Source: Bisporella sp. PMI_857
Taxonomy: Eukaryota > Ascomycota > Leotiomycetes > Helotiales > Helotiaceae
Assembly: GCA_021307315.1 (NCBI GenBank)
Contig: JAJSPD010000009.1
Location: forward strand, 372,001-436,000
Length of the DNA stretch: 64,000 bases
Direction of reading: 5' to 3'
Position numbers and translations under genes: made by a program. Shown piece after piece: positions 57,781-64,000 of this stretch. The notes under the pieces were generated by a model. The model searched no databases. It was not told where the DNA came from and saw nothing but the letters and a program-made list of their open reading frames with translations. Positions within the stretch are counted from its first letter, which is position 1, and every line of letters starts with the position of its first letter.

Positions 57781-58029
57781 GGAATTTAATCTCGGTGAAC
57801 GAGTTTTGCTGAGGAGGTAATCGAGTTTTTATTTGGCTATGCTTGAATGCTTCGTAAACGATTGGTTCATCATTAGATTACGTATATATAATACCTCAGG
57901 ATGACCTAATGTTGACCTTCTACTCCATGTACAATATATCCCTAAGCCCAAACCACGGAGCATGCCAAACTTAATCTATATCAAAGTTAACTTTACTCAT
58001 TGGCATCGTTCTCTATATATAAAACATTT

Positions 58030-59412
58030 CTACTCCGCATCCCCGTCACGCGAGAACCAATAGCGGTCGAAACGGCTCGTAGGAAGCTCAACCGGCCCAA
58101 CCTCATTCGCAGGGGCTTCAACCAAAGGTCTCGCAGCCGAAAGCTCGCTTGGGGATGCTTTCGCCAGATGGTAGAATCCAGGAGAAGTCGAACGAGGAGA
58201 TAGCTGAGAAGAAGGGAAGTGTCGAAGGTCATTTCCTCTTTTTGAAAGTGAAATTGTGTCGGAATAAGGAGCCTTGGGTTTGCTTCGTCTTCGTTTTAGG
58301 AAGATAAAGATTAGAGCTGCGATTACGAGGGGGATCCCGAGACCGAGAGGTATGCCCAAGGCGATGGGGTTGATGGATGAGTCTTTGTTCTTGTTAGCGG
58401 GGAGGGAGGTCTCAGATTGTTGAGCTGAAGCGGGTGAAGTGGAAGATGCTGAGGAGGATACTTGATCAGAAGAAGAGGTGCGAAAAGTTTCGGATACTGG
58501 GGTTGAAGAGATAGAATTTTGATCTGAGGTGGAAGGGCGAGGATTCTCGGGTGATTGAGTTGAGGAGGATGTTGAAGAAATAAATTCTTGCTCTGTGGTC
58601 TCGGGGAGAGGAGGCTGGGATGAATGGGTTGAGGAGGATTTTGATGTGACAGTGACAGTTGCTTGTTCCGGAGAGGTGCGCAAAGTAGATGCCGAGGTTG
58701 CCGAAGAAGCTGACTCTGGTTGCGAGAATACATGTCACTTAGTCTACACACCGACGAGAAGTAGAATGCGTCAAGAATGCTTACTTACGAGCGAAGCCCT
58801 CAGTATTTCGGACCAATCTCGAGACATGATTAGTGCCCATACAACCGATATAACTCAAGGTGTTTAACCCTGGACCGTTAACGATGCTTATCGTGCCGCA
58901 TCTAGCATCCGTGGCACTTGGCTGGTTAACTCCCAGAAAGCCAACATGGGACGGTTTCTCCAAACATACCAGGTAACAGACACGGAATCGGAATAGGGCA
59001 ATCCATCTATGCAAGTCGTGTAATGAATACACTCTTCCGAGGGCGGGCAACACCAGGCATAAGATGCGCTGGTTGAGTAGAAAAACTCGGTAAAGCAGGT
59101 AAGGGAAGTCCCTGAATGTTTTGGTTAACAAAAATCGTTCATCAAAGCAAATGGGCAGTACAGCTGGGGTTTCTATGAATCTCATTGCAACCTACATTTG
59201 CTAGTGGAGAGGTAAAACCCTATCACCTCATTCGAGCCAACATCTCTTAATGAGAATTGCGCAACCTGTGTAATGGATGCTTTTTCGTTGAGTGTTGTCC
59301 TTGTCGACGCTCGGGAGGTGCTCGAGATGTTAGGGGCGACCGAATCAACATGTGCCAAAACTGTGGCGGGGACCACACAACAGGATAGAAAGTATTTCCA
59401 AAGAATCCTCAT
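58030..59412 (-). CDS. Secreted-ectodomain single-pass membrane protein with Ser/Thr stalk
   Basis: Predicted type-I plasma-membrane protein of 390 aa. Four exons: 59412-59196, 59111-58970, 58916-58789 and 58715-58030; phases agree at all three junctions. Signal peptide ends near VLAHVDS. The Cys-rich ectodomain (TCFTEFFYSTSASYAWCCPP, CIHYTTC, VTCATDARCGTIS, YIGCMGTN) resembles a common unnamed fungal family of cell-surface proteins. A Ser/Thr/Pro stalk of about 120 residues leads to one helix (IALGIPLGLGIPLVIAALIFIF), a KRRRSK stop-transfer and a 65-residue tail. The layout is like wall-stress sensors (Wsc/Mid2 type), though no WSC domain is present. Sensor function is inference from layout only. 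Confidence 0.82.
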
Positions 59413-62400
59413 CTTAAATCAACAGCGGATGGATATATTCTAAGCCAAAAAAAAAAAAAAGACTTTGTCAAAAGCGATAGAGCAATGCGATTTCCTCGTG
59501 GTACCTGCTCCGCCGCAAGTACTGTGCCGTCTACGCACATGAGTAATTTGAAACGGCCACTTAAGCGCAACGGGAAATTATATTCGAGCGGCGATGGTGA
59601 TATGCATGATGCGCGTGCCATACAGGTATTGTGATAGGTGGACGGTTATGTGAACCTGGCGTCCTGGTGGTATAGCATGCAAGCCGTGATACGGGATCAG
59701 AGAGCTGTAAACAGTCACATGACGCAGGCCTACCCCCTTTCATCTGCGACGGCTTGGCACTGCTCCAAAGCTATTAAACATATAGAATGGCGAATTGTGG
59801 ATATCTTACAGGGAAAGGCTAGGAAAGATATTGAATGATTAAAGCCATTCCCTCCGTGGTATAAACGAGGGATACACGAACCACCCACAAATGCTTTACA
59901 AGAGGGTAGCTGTTCTTTAAAATAGAGCTCAAGTCAGGTCTAAATAAGCATTATGTCCCAGGCTTGACCGCTAAAAATAAGATGGAACTACGCAAAGTAG
60001 CAGCCTCGATGCAGTCTTATGGATACATAACTGGAACCAGTTCTATGGGCCGTCCCCCGTCAAACGAGATTGGTTTTCAAGGAATTGCAGGAAACTGGAG
60101 ACCTATCGATTCCATACGGCGGATTCTCAGAAAAATTGAAGGCTTTGCTTAACAATATTCTGAGAAGATGTTCTCAGAGACAAATGTTTCCTGTTTCAAA
60201 AGAATTCTCTGCCTTCCGACGTATTCTTGACGTTGCTTATTCCTGCTAGGGTTCGTGAAGTTTATGTTCTGCATCGGATTTGGCATCGGATTGTTCACGT
60301 TAGGGCACATCTGCTCTCATGGGAAGCTATAACCAATATGTATTTTAAGCATGAGTGAAGTTCTATTTAAGTAAATTGTAGTAACAGAGTTAGATCGCTG
60401 CCGCTCTAGCCGCCATCTGTTTCAATGCAAAACGTCCAACTGCTGTCATTAAGAAGGGAAGTAGTCTGCTGATCACGCAGAACTTTGAGAGCCTGTATAT
60501 AATTTGAGCTTTAGCAGACTTCATATATCTTGGTAGGCAGAATAAAAACCACATCTGAGGAAGATGCAAGACGATGGCAAATACAGTGAGAAATAAGAAT
60601 CGTCGAACTGCAGAGCACCGTGGATCTTAGGCAAGCGGTGGGGAAACTCAAAATGAGAGGATATGTACATGCAAAAAAAGATCAACTAGGTATCCGAAAC
60701 CCCAGGGAAAGTAATAGCTCGACCAGTCATAATATTACGGGAGGTAGGGAATGTCGAAAGCAATTGTCGCGTCGTCCATCCAGCATTCTAGTCATGTTTT
60801 GCCACAACCCATGAATAGCAGCGATAGATTAACGGAAGACCGAACTTCTGCCGGAATTCAAGTCGAAATGCTCTCAGAGCAGTGGTTCACAAGACAAGCA
60901 TTGGGGGTAGGACCCTAGGGAAATCTGTCTCTGGTCTTGCCTAGACATGACGCAGCAACAGAGATGCTAACCCATGAAAGCACAACCAAACTAATGCATA
61001 GCGCACGATCCTGAAGCGTGCATGTCTTCAATCGTCTACTAGTGAGAGCAAAGAGTTCGTCTCTGAATGTGAAAGTCCTCTGCTTAATTTTCGAAATGGA
61101 AGTGTTTTTCCAAATGATGATCTTTGTCGGTTGGACTGCCCAATATTTAATGACGACCGTACTTGTCTTTGTCCTACACTATGAAAGATGAACATAGGAT
61201 TTTGGAGTGATTTCTTGTAGCTTCATCTAATAGCTTGCTTCGACAGCTGTTTTCTGCTTTTATTTTGTACTTGTTTGCGTTCCAAAAGTTCGAGACCAGA
61301 AGTCATGCGTCATGTTGTCCAGCTGGTATCGGTACAAGCAGCGACCCGATATCGACCGCTGTGTAGTCCGTTTGATCTTCTAGGACGGAAGCATATATTT
61401 GAGGCTTGTTCTTCCGTTCCATCGTTATGTAATTGTGCTTCGGTATGAAAGGTTTGCTCCTGCCGTTAGCATCTGGTCAGATCAGCGTTGGCATTGATAC
61501 TTGAATCATTATATCCTTTATTGTTGTCCTTTAGACCAGCTATGAGTATGTGCCTCGGATTTCAGCACTGACACCACGTGTGTTGGTGTGCTACATTTAT
61601 CGAATATGTCCTGTATTCCTATTTTATTTCTTCATCTTTGGAAGGTACGCTATCAATTGGATAGTGACCCGATGATTTCTAGGCTTTCGTGTGTATCGGA
61701 ACATATATGGTTCGCGGGTGTACATATTGTACTTGCCACTCAAAATATGAGGAGGAAAGTCTCATAGGCCCTGTACAATGGTAGCTGTCCAACCGCAGAT
61801 GACGTGGCCTAGGCTGGCAATGTATGGTAGCTCAAGTTTCCGTATTGTATCTTTTATAGTTATCAGGCCTTTCTTGCTATCTTGGCCATATTTCTATGCG
61901 TCGCATAGGCGTGTGGGTTCTCCTCGAGCTGTCAGACACGGCGGAGTTGGCCGCGTTGGTGCTTAGAAGTATTAGACAATCCGATATTCTGGACGCCATC
62001 CGAAAAGCATCATCAAGACTTGTCAAAGCCTTAGTCAAACCACTATGCTGGGAGTCGACTGATTCGAGATCGTGTCTGTTGCATTGTGGATCCGATCCAA
62101 GAGCCATGGTGGGGACTCTCGCTGTCGGTCAGCTTAGAAGTGGAGGCACTATTGTCAGCAGTTTCCAAACAACAGAATGCCTAACGGACTAGATCAGCAG
62201 GTGACCATCAAACGGAGCATTGTACCACATCAACTTCGATTATAGGGGAAAGCCTTGCTAGGCTCTCTAGAGAGATGTCGCATTCTTTTTTTTTTTTTTG
62301 GTTCGCCGCTATTTTATATGCTATGAAGCTCGTTTCCTTCTAAAGGCAGAGCGGCGGCCGAGTAGGACCAGGTACTTGCCCCATAGTTTGATAGGCGCTC

Positions 62401-63629
62401 CACGATCCAGCGCCGTGCCGTAAGCCTATCCGGAAGTGGCTGGGTCTATGGCCACATTAGTTTTGGAAGGATTGCCAGGCATCGGAGATGTAATCAGATT
62501 CTCAAGGGAATTTAATGGGAGTGTGATCAAAGTTCGGCGCACATCACTGCGCTTTCTAGCGCCACGCGACGCCGTCGTGACGATGTGGCATGGTGCTCGC
62601 GTTCTTTTTCTTTCCTTCTTGCGAGGCCACCCTGCCCTGTACCCCAGGGATAGTATGAGAGTTTCGGGGTAATTGAATGGTGGAGTGGCCGCCTTCAGCT
62701 TCATTAACCTATCAGCATTGGCCTTCCAGTAGCTTTTTCTCCTCATAATCGACGGTCACAGCGTTAGGGCTTGGCGGTGGGCGGTGGCTGCAAACATGGG
62801 GGCATTGAGGGCGCCCGACTGCGGGGTAGCTTCAGCTTTTAGTGCTTTTCTGCTATCTACGTAAATTGTGGAATACTAGAAACGGCTTTACGCTTGGGGT
62901 TCGCTTGGTCAATGCTTGCTGTTGCTTGCGATTGCTTATTCCCACTGGGTTTTTGTTCTGGTTCCCTTTTAGTCTACACGCGAGAGTAGTAGTGGACAAT
63001 AGTGTCTCAGCTACTTAAAAGCTAAACCTCTTCGGCCGGGGTGTGAAAACGTATAGTACATTTTCTAGTTGACGCGGTGTAACCGATGATCACGACCCTG
63101 TCTTGCTCTTTTGTGCTCAGCAACGCCGACAATAGAGCTGCATGTTTTATCGTCGCTCGGCGCTTTCCTATTTTCGTCCACTTACATAATTGGACTGGCT
63201 CAATTGATGATTTTTGGTGGCTTTTTTTTCCCTCCTAGGGTTGAGAATGTATGTAAGAAGATGCTCTGGACGTTGCAGGGAAGTCGGGGCTGGTTGGATG
63301 GTAATGGTAACAACCCTACCTTACCTGTACCTCCCCTACCTGACAATACCTACCACCCCAGCCCGACATTAATTATTATAAATGGCAAGAGCCACCGACG
63401 CTGCCTTCTTGCCTCGTTCTTGTCCTTAACACATACGGCGGGCGCGCCCTCTTCCCTTACAACCCTCCCCACTCACCTTCACATTCACCATCAGCCGCCT
63501 CTCCATCTTCTTCTTCTTCTCTCCGCCTACGCGACATTCCACCGCGGCCATTTCACCCCCCGCTTCCTTCTCGTGAATTCCTTTCCTCACCTTACGACGA
63601 CACGTAAAGAAACTTGAAAAACAGTCAAC
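59413..63629. other. 4.2-kb stretch without convincing genes
   Basis: Short frames only (for example 59638-59838, 60620-60814 and overlapping ones at 61877-62192 on both strands). Poly-A at 59448-59460 and poly-T at 62286-62299. From about 63300 to 63600 the plus strand is pyrimidine-rich, typical of a fungal promoter/5' UTR for the gene starting at 63630. A non-coding RNA or fast-evolving gene cannot be excluded. Confidence 0.45.
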
Positions 63630-64000
63630 ATGGCAGATCCTGGTAAGCCAGACCAGGAGCCCATCACCACCGCGTAAGTAATTAACGTTTAACATATACA
63701 TGGCTTGTCTCTGATGTGAGTAACCTGACAGACCTACCACTGAACCAATTGCGACGCCCAAAGCTCATACCAAAGGAGCCTCGTATGATGAGAAGCCTCG
63801 CAAGTTATCAATGCTAGCTGATGAGGACCTCCGTAAGAAGAAGTTTGCGGCCTTGACCCAGAACGAGACTGGAGAGTATGTATTGGTCGTTGTTGACAAC
63901 CACATCTTTTTTTTCTTTTTTTTAACTAACCAATCACAGGATCAAGAACCCCCTCATTGGCATTTCCAAGTCGCAACTTCGTGAAGATACTGAAGCATTT
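63630..64000 (+). CDS. N-terminus of a protein cut by the window edge
   Basis: Three exons visible: 63630-63673, 63732-63875 and 63940 to the edge; introns are GTAAGT...GACAG and GTATGT...CACAG and phases agree. The 81 residues seen are hydrophilic: MADPGKPDQEP, Pro/Thr-rich, then DEKPRKLSMLADEDLRKKKFAAL and IKNPLIGISKSQLREDTEAF. The last segment resembles the cytosolic N-terminus of some fungal major-facilitator sugar-type permeases, where it precedes the first helix, but no membrane segment is in the window, so function is left open. A long CT-rich leader and possible multi-kilobase upstream region suggest a highly expressed or strongly regulated gene (inference). Confidence 0.7.

Noticed and set aside
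61877..62192. Overlapping 76- and 98-codon frames
   Set aside because: Short, on opposite strands, no family likeness or splice continuation.
1..64000. CRISPR arrays, bacterial operons, prophage
   Set aside because: Introns, tRNA form and gene content are fungal nuclear; no regularly spaced repeats of CRISPR type are present.

Overview
The window is genomic DNA of a filamentous ascomycete (Pezizomycotina). Genes are split by short GT-AG introns (44-85 nt) with CTAAC/CTGAC-like branch sites. The gene families are typical of these fungi: GH72 glucanosyltransferase, Zn2Cys6 regulators including a TamA/Dal81 type, an APSES factor, HET-domain, DUF1996 and DUF3176 proteins. A leotiomycete is my guess from overall feel only. 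Gene models were built by joining reading frames at splice sites by eye; frame phase was checked at each junction.

Layout. 1-1019: 3' end of a GPI-anchored GH72 enzyme. 3194-16975: seven consecutive genes forming a possible nitrogen/amino-compound cluster: Zn2Cys6 regulator, sarcosine-oxidase/amadoriase-like flavoenzyme, secreted S33/TAP-like hydrolase, M20 amidohydrolase, isopenicillin-N-synthase-like Fe/2OG oxygenase, AsaB/GA4-desaturase-like protein and an APC amino-acid permease with nine exons. 17-21 kb: gene-poor, with a pogo-type MITE and a decayed HET gene. 21.3-22.7 kb: secreted DUF1996 protein. 24.1-28.9 kb: divergent housekeeping pair, UPF1 helicase and IMP4. 29.4-34.2 kb: a small conserved gene lacking an ATG where one is expected, a DMT-superfamily transporter, tRNA-Arg(ACG) and an SMP-30/gluconolactonase-like protein. 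34.9-38.4 kb: MBP1-like APSES factor and an acidic orphan.

41-51.6 kb: a 904-aa secreted Ser/Thr/Pro-rich protein with a minisatellite downstream, a DUF3176 membrane protein and a TamA/Dal81-like regulator. 54.3-59.4 kb: a conserved protein of unknown function, a transposase relic with stop codons, a GC-rich glyoxalase-like gene and a single-pass membrane protein with a Ser/Thr-rich stalk. 59.4-63.6 kb: more than 4 kb without a convincing gene, ahead of a gene cut off by the right edge.

How they may work together (inference): the 3.2-17 kb genes could import an amino compound (permease), split conjugates (S33 hydrolase, M20), oxidise the amine (flavoenzyme) and hydroxylate or desaturate it (two oxygenase-like enzymes) under the local Zn2Cys6 factor. 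No PKS, NRPS or terpene synthase is visible, so this looks more like a catabolic or tailoring cluster than a classical backbone cluster.
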